Source of the DNA: Rhizobium sp. CCGE 510
Lineage (GTDB): Bacteria > Pseudomonadota > Alphaproteobacteria > Rhizobiales > Rhizobiaceae
NCBI RefSeq assembly: GCF_000292525.1
Contig: NZ_AEYF01000031.1
Coordinates: forward strand, 1 to 64,000
Length of the DNA: 64,000 nt
Direction: 5' to 3'
The translations under genes and the position numbers were made by a program. This document shows, in pieces, positions 17,728-25,371 of this stretch (position 1 is its first letter; each line of letters starts with the position of its first letter). A model generated the notes under the pieces. It saw nothing but the letters and a program-made list of their open reading frames with translations. It did not search any database and was not told the DNA's origin.

Positions 17728-18648
17728 ATGGGCGTCTGGATCGACACCGACATGGGCTTCGACGACATCGCCGCCATTCTGGTGGTGGGTCAATCGGAAT
17801 TAGAGATCGACGGCGTATCGCTGGTTTTCGGCAATACGCCACTGAGGCAGGTGAAAACGAATGCCGCCAGCGCTGCCAGTGCCTTCGGCTGGAAATTCCC
17901 CATCCACACCGGTCGCGCCATGCCTGTTCTCGGCAAGCTCGAGACCGCTCAGGCGATCCTCGGCGAAACCGGCATCCCAACCATCGGCAAGAGCCTCCCA
18001 GAGGTATCAGCCCTTGCCGAAAGCGATGCCTTTGCAGCGCTTTGCCGCTGGTTGGAAGGTCAGGGCGAGCACCGTATCCTGGCGCTCGGCCCGCTGACCA
18101 ATATCGCCGCAGTGGCGCTCGCCCGCCCCGATCTTGCCGCCCGCATCAGCGAACTTGTGTGGATGGGCGGCGGCGTCACCTCAGGCAACCACACGGCGTC
18201 TGCCGAGTTCAACGCGCTCGCCGATTCCGAGGCACTGTCGATCGTCATTGCCCATGGTCTGCCGCTGCGCATGGTCGATCTCGATCTCTGCCGCAAGGTG
18301 CTGGCAAGGCCCGAGGATGCCGAACCGGTGCGCAATGCCGGCGGCGCCAATGCCGGGCTGATCGCCGATATGTTTGCAGGCTACATCCGCATCGGTACCA
18401 GCCGCGGCCGCCCGGGCATGGCGATCTACGATCCCACCGCCGCCGTCGCCTTCGTCGCTGCCGATGTCGTCAGTTTCCGGCCCGCGCGCATCGACGTCGA
18501 GCTGCAGGGCGCCTTGACCCGTGGCCGCACCGTCGTCGAGACCCGCGCTACACACGCAGCCTTCAATGCCCAATTTGCCGCCGACATCGATGCCGACAAG
18601 GCGCGTGTCATCATTCTTGCAGCCCTGGTCAACGAGGCCCGCAAATGA
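17728..18648 (+). CDS. Nucleoside hydrolase (IunH/RihA-like)
   Basis: Nucleoside hydrolases split ribonucleosides into base and ribose. The 306-residue protein starts with the Ca2+-binding aspartate cluster WIDTDMGFDDIAAIL; the usual form is DTDPGxDDAxA, so proline is methionine here while all aspartates are kept. Later family motifs are ILALGPLTNIAAVAL, LVWMGGGV, NALADSEAL and IYDPTAAVAFV, the last with the conserved aspartate. It is followed, with an ATGA overlap, by adenine deaminase. The pair would turn adenosine or a related nucleoside into adenine and then hypoxanthine. Purine specificity is inferred from this neighbour. Confidence 0.87.
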   Translation: MGVWIDTDMGFDDIAAILVVGQSELEIDGVSLVFGNTPLRQVKTNAASAASAFGWKFPIHTGRAMPVLGKLETAQAILGETGIPTIGKSLPEVSALAESDAFAALCRWLEGQGEHRILALGPLTNIAAVALARPDLAARISELVWMGGGVTSGNHTASAEFNALADSEALSIVIAHGLPLRMVDLDLCRKVLARPEDAEPVRNAGGANAGLIADMFAGYIRIGTSRGRPGMAIYDPTAAVAFVAADVVSFRPARIDVELQGALTRGRTVVETRATHAAFNAQFAADIDADKARVIILAALVNEARK

Positions 18649-20432
18649 ACGCCATTCCTCGCCAGGAACCCGGCGATCTCAACGATCCCGCCTTGCGCGC
18701 CCGCGCCGTCGCCGCCGCGCGCGGCGATGCGCCCTTCGACATGCTGATTGCCGGCGGCCGGCTGCTCGACGCGGTGACGGGACTGATACGCGAGGCCGAT
18801 ATCGGCTTCGTTGGCGCCCTGATCGCCAGCGTCCACCCTCCGGCAAGCCGCAGCGATGCGGCCGAAATCATCGATGCGGCAGGCGGCATCCTGACGCCCG
18901 GCCTGATCGACACCCACATGCATGTCGAGAGTTCGATGGTGACACCCGCGGCATATGCGAGCGCCGTGCTGGCGCGCGGCGTCACCACGGTCGTCTGGGA
19001 TCCGCATGAATTCGCCAACGTGCATGGGCTTGACGGTGTGCGCTGGGCGATCGAGGCGGCCCGCTGCCTGCCGCTGCGCATGATCCTGCTTGCTCCCTCC
19101 TGCGTGCCGTCGGCTCCCGGCCTGGAACTCGCCGGTGCCGATTTCGATGCCTCCGTCATCGCCGAGATGTTGCGTTCCTCCGCCGTCGGCGGCGTCGCCG
19201 AAGTGATGAACATGCGCGGCGTCATCGACGGCGATCCGCGCATGGTGGCGATCGTCAATGCCGGCCTTGCCTCCGGCAAGCTCGTCTGCGGCCATGCCCG
19301 TGGCCTTGAAGGCGCCGATCTCAACGCCTTCATGGCAGCGGGCGTCACCTCCGATCACGAACTCACCTCCGGCGCCGACCTCCTCGCCAAGCTTTCCGCC
19401 GGCCTGACGATCGAGCTGCGCGGCTCGCACGACCACCTGCTGCAGGAATTCGTCGAGGTGCTAAACGGTCTCGGCCACCTACCGGCGACTGTCACGCTCT
19501 GCACCGACGACGTCTTTCCCGATGAACTCCATCAAAACGGCGGCCTCGACGATGTCATCCGCCGGCTGGTGCGCTACGGAATGAAGCCGGAATGGGCGAT
19601 CCGGGCCGCGACCTTCAATGCCGCACAACGGCTGAAGCGTCCCGATCTCGGCCTCGTCGCCCCTGGCCGCCGCGCCGACATCGTAGTCTTCGAGGACCTC
19701 ATGGAATTCCGGGCACAATTGGTCATATCAAGTGGCCGCATCGTCGCCCGCAACGGCAGCATGCAGATTGCCGTCCAGCAGCTCGATCCGGCACCGCTCG
19801 TCAATTCGGTGAAGCTCCCGCAACTGGGCGAGCGTGATTTCCGCATTCCATCAAGAGGCGAGCGCGTCCGCGTCGCCACCATCGACCGCCCGCGCTTTAC
19901 GCAATGGAGTGAGGCGGAGGCAGAGGTCAGCGACGGGTTCGTCGTGCCGCCGGCCGGAAGCGCCATGATCGCCGTCGCCCATCGGCACGGGCAGGCAAAT
20001 GGTATCCCGCGCATCGGTTTTCTCACCGGCTGGGGGGAATGGCGCGGCGCCTTTTGCACTACCGTCTCGCATGACAGCCACAACCTCACCGTCTTCGGCG
20101 GCAATACGCGCGACATGGCGCTCGCGGCCAATGCCGTCATATCAGCCGGCGGCGGCATGGCCGTCGCCAAAGACGGAAAGATCGAGGCGCTCCTGCCGCT
20201 GCCGCTCTCCGGCCTGGTGACCAGTGCGACGCTAAAAAACACCGCCTTGGCCTTCGCCGACATCCGCAAGGCCATGGAAAAAATCGTCGACTGGAAACCG
20301 CCCTACCTGGTCTTCAAAGCTTGCTTTGGCGCGACCCTCGCCTGCAATCTCGGCCCGCATCAGACGGACCGGGGGATTGCCGATGTCGGGACGGGCGAGG
20401 TGCTGGAAAGTCCGGTGCTGGAGGTTTTGTAA
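18645..20432 (+). CDS. ade: Adenine deaminase
   Basis: This metal-dependent amidohydrolase converts adenine to hypoxanthine and ammonia. The 595-residue protein has GGILTPGLIDTHMHVESSMV (metal-binding HMH near residue 90) and TTVVWDPHEFANVHG. Further on are VCGHARGLEGADLNAFMAAG with SDHE, and LRGSHDHLLQEF. The separate C-terminal adenine-deaminase domain has GNTRDMALAANAV and GGGMAVAKDG. Length and motif order match the long adenine deaminases (COG1001) and not the adenosine-deaminase-type ADE. It is the last gene of the LacI-controlled operon. A palindromic repeat follows before the convergent M20 gene. Confidence 0.92.
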   Translation: MNAIPRQEPGDLNDPALRARAVAAARGDAPFDMLIAGGRLLDAVTGLIREADIGFVGALIASVHPPASRSDAAEIIDAAGGILTPGLIDTHMHVESSMVTPAAYASAVLARGVTTVVWDPHEFANVHGLDGVRWAIEAARCLPLRMILLAPSCVPSAPGLELAGADFDASVIAEMLRSSAVGGVAEVMNMRGVIDGDPRMVAIVNAGLASGKLVCGHARGLEGADLNAFMAAGVTSDHELTSGADLLAKLSAGLTIELRGSHDHLLQEFVEVLNGLGHLPATVTLCTDDVFPDELHQNGGLDDVIRRLVRYGMKPEWAIRAATFNAAQRLKRPDLGLVAPGRRADIVVFEDLMEFRAQLVISSGRIVARNGSMQIAVQQLDPAPLVNSVKLPQLGERDFRIPSRGERVRVATIDRPRFTQWSEAEAEVSDGFVVPPAGSAMIAVAHRHGQANGIPRIGFLTGWGEWRGAFCTTVSHDSHNLTVFGGNTRDMALAANAVISAGGGMAVAKDGKIEALLPLPLSGLVTSATLKNTALAFADIRKAMEKIVDWKPPYLVFKACFGATLACNLGPHQTDRGIADVGTGEVLESPVLEVL

Positions 20433-20476
20433 GTCAGGACGCACAGACTGCAAACGAGGGGATTGCCCGTGTGGCC

Positions 20477-20587
20477 CCCTCATCCGCCCTATGGGCACCT
20501 TCTCCCCGAGGGGAGAAGAGGGAATCGAGACGCTGCGGCGTATCCCTTCTACCCTTGGGGAGAAGGTGCCCGTAGGGCGGATGAGGG
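20477..20587. repeat. RIME-like palindromic repeat between convergent genes
   Basis: CCCTCATCCGCCCTATGGGC (the start of the arm 20477-20507) is repeated in inverse orientation at 20557-20587, with 30 of 31 bases matching. Inside lie CTTCTCCCC and GGGGAGAAG. This is the layout of rhizobial intergenic mosaic elements (RIME-type). It sits between the 3' ends of ade and the M20 hydrolase gene, where it could end transcription from both sides. Related copies are at 23906-24051 and 30035-30236. Confidence 0.75.
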
Positions 20588-20600
20588 CCGCGAACACCGG

Positions 20601-21770
20601 CTACGCCTTCAACTCCCGCTCCACCAACGCCACCCAATAAGCCGCGCCATAACCAAGCGCCTCATCATTGAAATCATAGGCGGTGTTGTGATGCAGCGCC
20701 CCGTCTACCGCCGGGCCGTTGCCGAGCCAGACGTAACAGCCGGGCGCATTCTGTGCGAAGAAGGCGAAATCATCACCTGCCGTCGAAGGCGGAAAGCTTG
20801 TCCGCACCTTCCTGCCGAACACCGAGCCGGCCGCGGCGAGCGCCCGCGCGGTTGCATTCGCATCGTTGATAACAGGCGGAATCCGCCGCTCGAATACGTA
20901 ATCGACGGCAACTGCATACATAGCCGCAGTGCCATGCGCCAACCGACCGATCTCGGTCTCCAGTTGGTCGCGCACTTCGGGCGAATAGGCCCGCGCCGTC
21001 CCGCCGATATTCACGATATCGGGAATGACGTTCAGCGCCTTCGGGTCGCCGGCCTGCAGGAAACAGGCGCTGACGACGGCCGGCTGCAGCGGATCGACCA
21101 CCCGTCCGACGATGGTCTGCAGCGATGATAGGAAGGTGCCGGCGGCCGTGATCGGATCGCGGCCGAGATGCGGCTTGGCGCCGTGGGTGCCAATGCCGCG
21201 AAAAGTAATGCGCCAGCTGTCCGATGAGGCAAGCTGCGGTCCTTCGACCACGGCGATCTCGTCGAGCGCAAGCCCCGGCATGTTGTGCAGCCCGTAGACG
21301 GCGTCGCAGGGAAAAAGCTTGAATAGCCCCTCCTCGACCATGCGCCTTGCCCCGCCTCGCCCTTCTTCGGCCGGCTGGAAGATAAAATGCACCGTGCCAG
21401 AGAAACCTCGCGTCGCCGCAAGATGGCGCGAGGCACCGAGCAGCATCGCCGTATGTCCATCATGGCCGCAGGCATGCATCTGGCCAGGCACCGTCGATTT
21501 ATAGGGCCGCTCCGCCATCTCGGGCATGGCGAGCGCATCCATATCGGCCCTGAGCCCGATCCGGCGCTTGCCGTTGCCGACCTGCAACGTGCCGACCACA
21601 CCGGTACCGGCCAGTCCGCGATGCACGGCGATGCCAGCCTCCTCAAGAAGTCTGGCGACGATGGCGGCGGTGCGCTGCTCCTCGAATCCGAGTTCGGGAT
21701 GGGCATGCAGATCGCGGCGCAGGGCGGTGAGGAATGGCAGATCGTCCTTGATCCGGGCGGGAATGCTCAT
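20601..21770 (-). CDS. M20D amidohydrolase (hippurate/N-acyl-amino-acid hydrolase-like)
   Basis: This 389-residue metallopeptidase-family enzyme hydrolyses amide bonds of N-acyl amino acids or similar compounds. Motifs in order are RRDLHAHPELGFEE, GLRADMDALAM (metal aspartate), HACGHDGHTAMLLGAS (metal His and Cys), FQPAEEGRGGARRMVEEG (catalytic Glu pair) and VYGLHNMPG. A PAVVSACFLQAGDPKALNVIP dimerisation-domain segment follows, and GDDFAFFAQNAPGCYVWLG near the end. AGGAGC lies 8 bases upstream of the ATG. It lies downstream of tctCBA on the same strand, so the TTT transporter may bring in its substrate or take up its product. Confidence 0.87.
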   Translation of the reverse strand: MSIPARIKDDLPFLTALRRDLHAHPELGFEEQRTAAIVARLLEEAGIAVHRGLAGTGVVGTLQVGNGKRRIGLRADMDALAMPEMAERPYKSTVPGQMHACGHDGHTAMLLGASRHLAATRGFSGTVHFIFQPAEEGRGGARRMVEEGLFKLFPCDAVYGLHNMPGLALDEIAVVEGPQLASSDSWRITFRGIGTHGAKPHLGRDPITAAGTFLSSLQTIVGRVVDPLQPAVVSACFLQAGDPKALNVIPDIVNIGGTARAYSPEVRDQLETEIGRLAHGTAAMYAVAVDYVFERRIPPVINDANATARALAAAGSVFGRKVRTSFPPSTAGDDFAFFAQNAPGCYVWLGNGPAVDGALHHNTAYDFNDEALGYGAAYWVALVERELKA

Positions 21771-21877
21771 CGGGCAATGCTCCTGGGGCCTGGAAATCCC
21801 TTCATCCGAAACGGGCGCCCAACCGGCGCCCGCGTCAGATCATCCCTTGTTTATCAAACGGTTCGCAAATTCAATCA

Positions 21878-23386
21878 TCAAGTCTCTTCGACGAACACCT
21901 CTTCCCGCTTCTTCTTGACGCTTGGCAGGAAGACGATGATGAGCACGGCAAGTGCGATGGCCAGAAGAGTGGCGCTGATCGGCCGGGTGACGAAGGTGGT
22001 CGGATCGCCGCGCGACAGGATCATGGCGCGCCGGAGGTTTTCCTCGAGCAGCGGTCCGAGCACGAAGCCGAGCAGCAGCGGCGCCGGCTCGCAGCGAAGT
22101 TTTGCCAGCACATAACCGATGAGCCCGAAGAAGGCGACAGCGTAGAGGTCATAGACGTTGGCGTTGACGCTGTAGACCCCGATCGAGCAGAAGGCCATGA
22201 TGATCGGGAAGAGCACGTAGTAAGGCACGGTCAAGAGCTTCACCCAGAGGCCTATCAGCGGCAGATTGAGGATGACCAGCATCAGGTTGCCGATCCACAT
22301 CGAGGCGATGATGCCCCAGAACAGCGCCGGCTGCTCGGTGGCGACATTCGGCCCCGGCACGATGCCCTGGATGATCATCGCGCCGATCATCAGCGCCATG
22401 ACCGGATTGGCGGGAATGCCGAGGGTCAACAGCGGAATGAATGAGGTCTGCGCTCCAGCATTGTTGGCCGATTCCGGTCCGGCGACACCGGCAACCGCCC
22501 CCTTGCCGAACTCTTCCGGCGTCTTCGACATCCGCTTTTCCACCGTATAGGAAGCGAAGGAGGCAAGGATCGCGCCGCCGCCCGGCAGGATGCCGAGCGC
22601 CGAGCCGATCACCGTGCCGCGAATAATCGGCGCGATCATCTCCTTGAATTCCTGGCGCGACGGCAAAAGGCCCGACACCTTGGCCATCAATACCGTGCGT
22701 GTCGATTCACCCTCGAGGTTGCGCAGGATTTCCGCCACCCCGAAAACGCCGACGGCAAGCGCCACAAAATTCAGCCCATCGGCATATTCGCGAATGCCGA
22801 GCGTGAAGCGCGGCGTGCCGGTATAGATGTCTGTGCCGACGAGGCCGAGCAGCAGCCCGAGCGCCACCATCGCGAGCGCCTTGACGACAGAGCCGTGCGC
22901 GAGCGCAATCGACGAAACGAGGCCGACGACCATCAGCGAGAAGTACTCCGCCGACCCGAATTGCAGCGCGATGGCCGTTAGCGGCGGCGCGAAGATCGCC
23001 ACGAGGAAGGTCGAGACCGTTCCGGCAAAGAACGAACCGAACGCCGCGATCGCCAGCGCTGCCCCTGCCCTGCCCTTGCGTGCCATCTGATAACCGTCGA
23101 TCGCGGTGACAGCGGACGAGGATTCGCCCGGCATGTTGATCAGAATAGCAGTGGTCGAGCCGCCGTACTGCGCGCCGTAATAGATGCCGGCGAGCATGAT
23201 CAGCGAAGAGACCGGTTCGAGCTGGAAGGTGATCGGCAAGAGCATGGCGATCGTCGCCGTGGCGCCGATACCTGGCAGCACGCCGATCAGCGTGCCGAGC
23301 AGCACGCCGATCAGGCAGAAGAGCAGGTTTTCCGGAGTGCCGGCCGTCGCAAAACCGAGCGCGAGATTGCTGAAAAGATCCATCAT
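21878..23386 (-). CDS. tctA: Tripartite tricarboxylate transporter, large membrane subunit TctA
   Basis: The 502-residue membrane protein has about 12 helices and matches TctA (DUF112). GTLIGVLPGIGATATIAMLLP and YGGSTTAILINMPGESSSAVTAIDG lie near the N-terminus, and the repeat-like GTVIGSALGILPGGGAILASF is mid-protein. FGKGAVAGVAGPESANNAGAQTSFIPLLTLGIP is the most conserved family segment. With TctB and the periplasmic TctC it makes a secondary, Na+ or H+ driven importer for carboxylates. It begins 6 bases after tctB ends. Confidence 0.93.
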   Translation of the reverse strand: MMDLFSNLALGFATAGTPENLLFCLIGVLLGTLIGVLPGIGATATIAMLLPITFQLEPVSSLIMLAGIYYGAQYGGSTTAILINMPGESSSAVTAIDGYQMARKGRAGAALAIAAFGSFFAGTVSTFLVAIFAPPLTAIALQFGSAEYFSLMVVGLVSSIALAHGSVVKALAMVALGLLLGLVGTDIYTGTPRFTLGIREYADGLNFVALAVGVFGVAEILRNLEGESTRTVLMAKVSGLLPSRQEFKEMIAPIIRGTVIGSALGILPGGGAILASFASYTVEKRMSKTPEEFGKGAVAGVAGPESANNAGAQTSFIPLLTLGIPANPVMALMIGAMIIQGIVPGPNVATEQPALFWGIIASMWIGNLMLVILNLPLIGLWVKLLTVPYYVLFPIIMAFCSIGVYSVNANVYDLYAVAFFGLIGYVLAKLRCEPAPLLLGFVLGPLLEENLRRAMILSRGDPTTFVTRPISATLLAIALAVLIIVFLPSVKKKREEVFVEET

Positions 23387-23392
23387 CGCCTC

Positions 23393-23854
23393 CTAGAACC
23401 GGACCCAGGGACCGAAGCGCTCGAACGGCAGCCCGAGTCCATAGCTGAACACCGCCACCGAAAAGACCGTCAGCAGCAGCGAAAGAATGATCGCAACGAA
23501 CAGGTTCATCTTTTGCGATGCGAAGCAGGCGATAAATGCGGTGAGGAATAGCGCCGGCGCAAATCCGAGCCCGCGCACCGTCAGTCCGAACAAGACGGGC
23601 GCCGGCAGGATGAAGACCATGCCGCGCCAGGCGAATGGGCCGATCGGCTCCCCCTCGACGCGCAGTGCCTGAATGAAGATGATCGCGCCGAGAAGCACGA
23701 GCACAAAGGCAAGCACCAGGGGAAAATAACCCGGCCCCATGCGCACTGCCGTGCCGAGGTCGAGCCCCAGCGACTGAATGGCGAAGAAAGCGCCGGTCGC
23801 GACGAAGAGCGCGCCGCAGATCGCATTAGTGGTATCGAAACTGATGGATTTCAT
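23393..23854 (-). CDS. tctB: Tripartite tricarboxylate transporter, small membrane subunit TctB
   Basis: The 153-residue integral membrane protein has four hydrophobic helices (about residues 10-30, 40-62, 78-120 and 125-148). PGYFPLVLAFVLVLLGAIIF, after the RMG motif, is typical of TctB (DUF1468). TctB is the small subunit needed with TctA. It lies between tctC and tctA; a 217-base gap holding a palindromic repeat separates it from tctC. Confidence 0.87.
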   Translation of the reverse strand: MKSISFDTTNAICGALFVATGAFFAIQSLGLDLGTAVRMGPGYFPLVLAFVLVLLGAIIFIQALRVEGEPIGPFAWRGMVFILPAPVLFGLTVRGLGFAPALFLTAFIACFASQKMNLFVAIILSLLLTVFSVAVFSYGLGLPFERFGPWVRF

Positions 23855-23905
23855 GGTGTCTCCTGGAGTTGGAGATGGTTCACGTGACGCGTCACAAAGG
23901 AGCTA

Positions 23906-24051
23906 GCCCTCATCCGCCTGCCGGCAGCTTCTCCCCGCCCGCGGGGAGAAGGGGATATGCCGCTGGCCTCTCATCCCGGCCGCTGTTGCGTGGGGCAGGT
24001 CCCTCTCCCCGCAAGCGGGCAGAGGGTTGGGGCGAGGGGCTCATCCGGCAT
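23906..24051. repeat. RIME-like palindromic repeat between tctC and tctB
   Basis: The stretch has CCCTCATCCGCCTGCCGGCAG, then CTTCTCCCCGC (23928-23938) pairing with GCGGGGAGAAG (23941-23951). A second hairpin of CCCTCT and CCCGC (24001-24012) pairs with GCGGG and AGAGGG (24015-24026). It is related to the repeats at 20477 and 30035. Because it lies inside the operon it may lower tctBA expression relative to tctC. Confidence 0.65.
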
Positions 24052-24071
24052 GCCCTGGACGAGGACAAGTC

Positions 24072-25055
24072 TCAGTCGGCATATTCGCCGGCAGCCTCGA
24101 TCACCGTTTTCCACCGGGCGATCTCACTTTCGAGCTTCGCCTTCAGCGCAGCGGGCGTCGCATCGGCGTCTGAGGATGGCGCCGTGCCGAGTTCGGCAAA
24201 GCGCGCGGCGACATTCGGATCCTTCAGTGCGACCTGCAGCGACTTCGACAGACGGTCGTTGATTTCAGCCGGCGTGCCCTTCGGCGTGTAGATGCCGTGC
24301 CAGATGCCGACTTCAAAACCCGGCAGGCCGGCTTCGACTGCCGTCGGAATGTCCTTCATAACGTCGAGACGTTTTGGCGAAGTCACGGCATAGGCCTTGA
24401 TCGTGCCGCCCTGGATCTGCTTGGTCGTGTTGGTCGTCTGGTCACACATGACGTCGACCTGGCCGCCGAGCAGATCGGTCATGGCAGGGCCGGTTCCCTT
24501 GTAGGGAACCGTCGTCAGCGGCGTCTGGATAGCGCTCATGAACATCATCCCGCAAAGATGCGAGGCGGCGCCGATGCCGGCATTGGCGACCGTCACCTTG
24601 TCCTTATTGGCCTTGATATAATCGATCAGCCCCTTGAGGTCGGTAGGTTCCATGTCCTTGCGGGCGACGATCGTCATCGGCACCTCGGTGACAAGGCCGA
24701 CATAGTCGAAGGCGCCGAGCGTGTCGTAAGCAAGCTTGCGGTAGAGCGTGGCGCTGGTCGCCATGCCGATATGGTGCAGCAGGATGGTGTAACCGTCGGG
24801 ATCGGCACTCGCCACCCGGCCGGCGCCGAGCGTGCCGCCCGCGCCGCCGACATTTTCGACGACGATCTGCTGGCCGAGATCCTTCGACATGGATTCGGCG
24901 ACGAGACGCGCGACGGTATCCGTCGGGCCGCCGGCCGCAAAGGGTACGACCATGGTGATGGTGCGCTCGGGATAGGTCTGCGCCGCAGCGGCGCTGGCGA
25001 GAAGAGAGACCGCGGCCGCCGCGGTCAGGCCCAGCATGGCCTTCAGAATTTTCAT
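24072..25055 (-). CDS. tctC: Tripartite tricarboxylate transporter, periplasmic binding protein TctC
   Basis: The 327-residue precursor has a Sec signal (MKILKAMLGLTAAAAVSLLASAAAAQ, cut near residue 25). It then reads TYPERTITMVVPFAAGGPTDTVARLVAESM, the diagnostic N-terminus of TctC/Bug binding proteins. GGAGGTLGAGRVASADPDGYT and GKGTGPAMTD-type segments (here VPYKGTGPAMTDLLGGQVDV) follow. GGGAGGAAACG lies before the ATG. The ligand is unknown; Bug proteins bind varied carboxylates. It is the first gene of tctCBA and is transcribed away from the two-component genes' 3' end, with a regulatory-looking 316-base gap upstream. Confidence 0.9.
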   Translation of the reverse strand: MKILKAMLGLTAAAAVSLLASAAAAQTYPERTITMVVPFAAGGPTDTVARLVAESMSKDLGQQIVVENVGGAGGTLGAGRVASADPDGYTILLHHIGMATSATLYRKLAYDTLGAFDYVGLVTEVPMTIVARKDMEPTDLKGLIDYIKANKDKVTVANAGIGAASHLCGMMFMSAIQTPLTTVPYKGTGPAMTDLLGGQVDVMCDQTTNTTKQIQGGTIKAYAVTSPKRLDVMKDIPTAVEAGLPGFEVGIWHGIYTPKGTPAEINDRLSKSLQVALKDPNVAARFAELGTAPSSDADATPAALKAKLESEIARWKTVIEAAGEYAD

Positions 25056-25371
25056 CGTTTCCTCCCTGGTAAAACAAGCTAGCCCGCCGACACATCCTCC
25101 GCGCCGGTTCGGATTACCTATTGTCGCCCGGAAAAATCGGCCCGCAATCACTGCAGCCAGCTTCGAAAGAGGATTTTGCGACAGTGCGATGCAACACGGG
25201 TCGATTTGGAAACAAACGGCTTGTGCAATGGGTGGAAACCCACCCATTGCACAATGACAGCCACCTCTTTTCATGGTGGCAGCACCGACCTCGGTCAGCG
25301 ATTTGAGATTGGAGGGCGCACGGCCGGCCGCCGAAAATGTCACATCTGTAAGCGTGCACTTTCCAGAGCAG
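25056..25371 (-). promoter_or_regulatory. tctC upstream region with inverted repeat and near-sigma-54 motif
   Basis: No gene is visible in these 316 bases. A perfect inverted repeat with 15-base arms, TTGTGCAATGGGTGG (25221-25235) and its complement (25240-25254), surrounds AAAC. It is a plausible enhancer site for the DctD-like activator encoded just beyond. About 70 bases closer to tctC, the minus strand reads TGGCTGCAGTGATTGC (25159-25144). This resembles a -24/-12 promoter, but GG and GC are 11 bases apart instead of 10. The layout suits sigma-54 control of tctCBA; the promoter call is weak. Confidence 0.5.

Noticed and set aside
24072..25343. 423-codon version of TctC
   Set aside because: The extra N-terminal 96 residues cover the tctC regulatory region; the start at 25055 has a ribosome site and a proper signal peptide.
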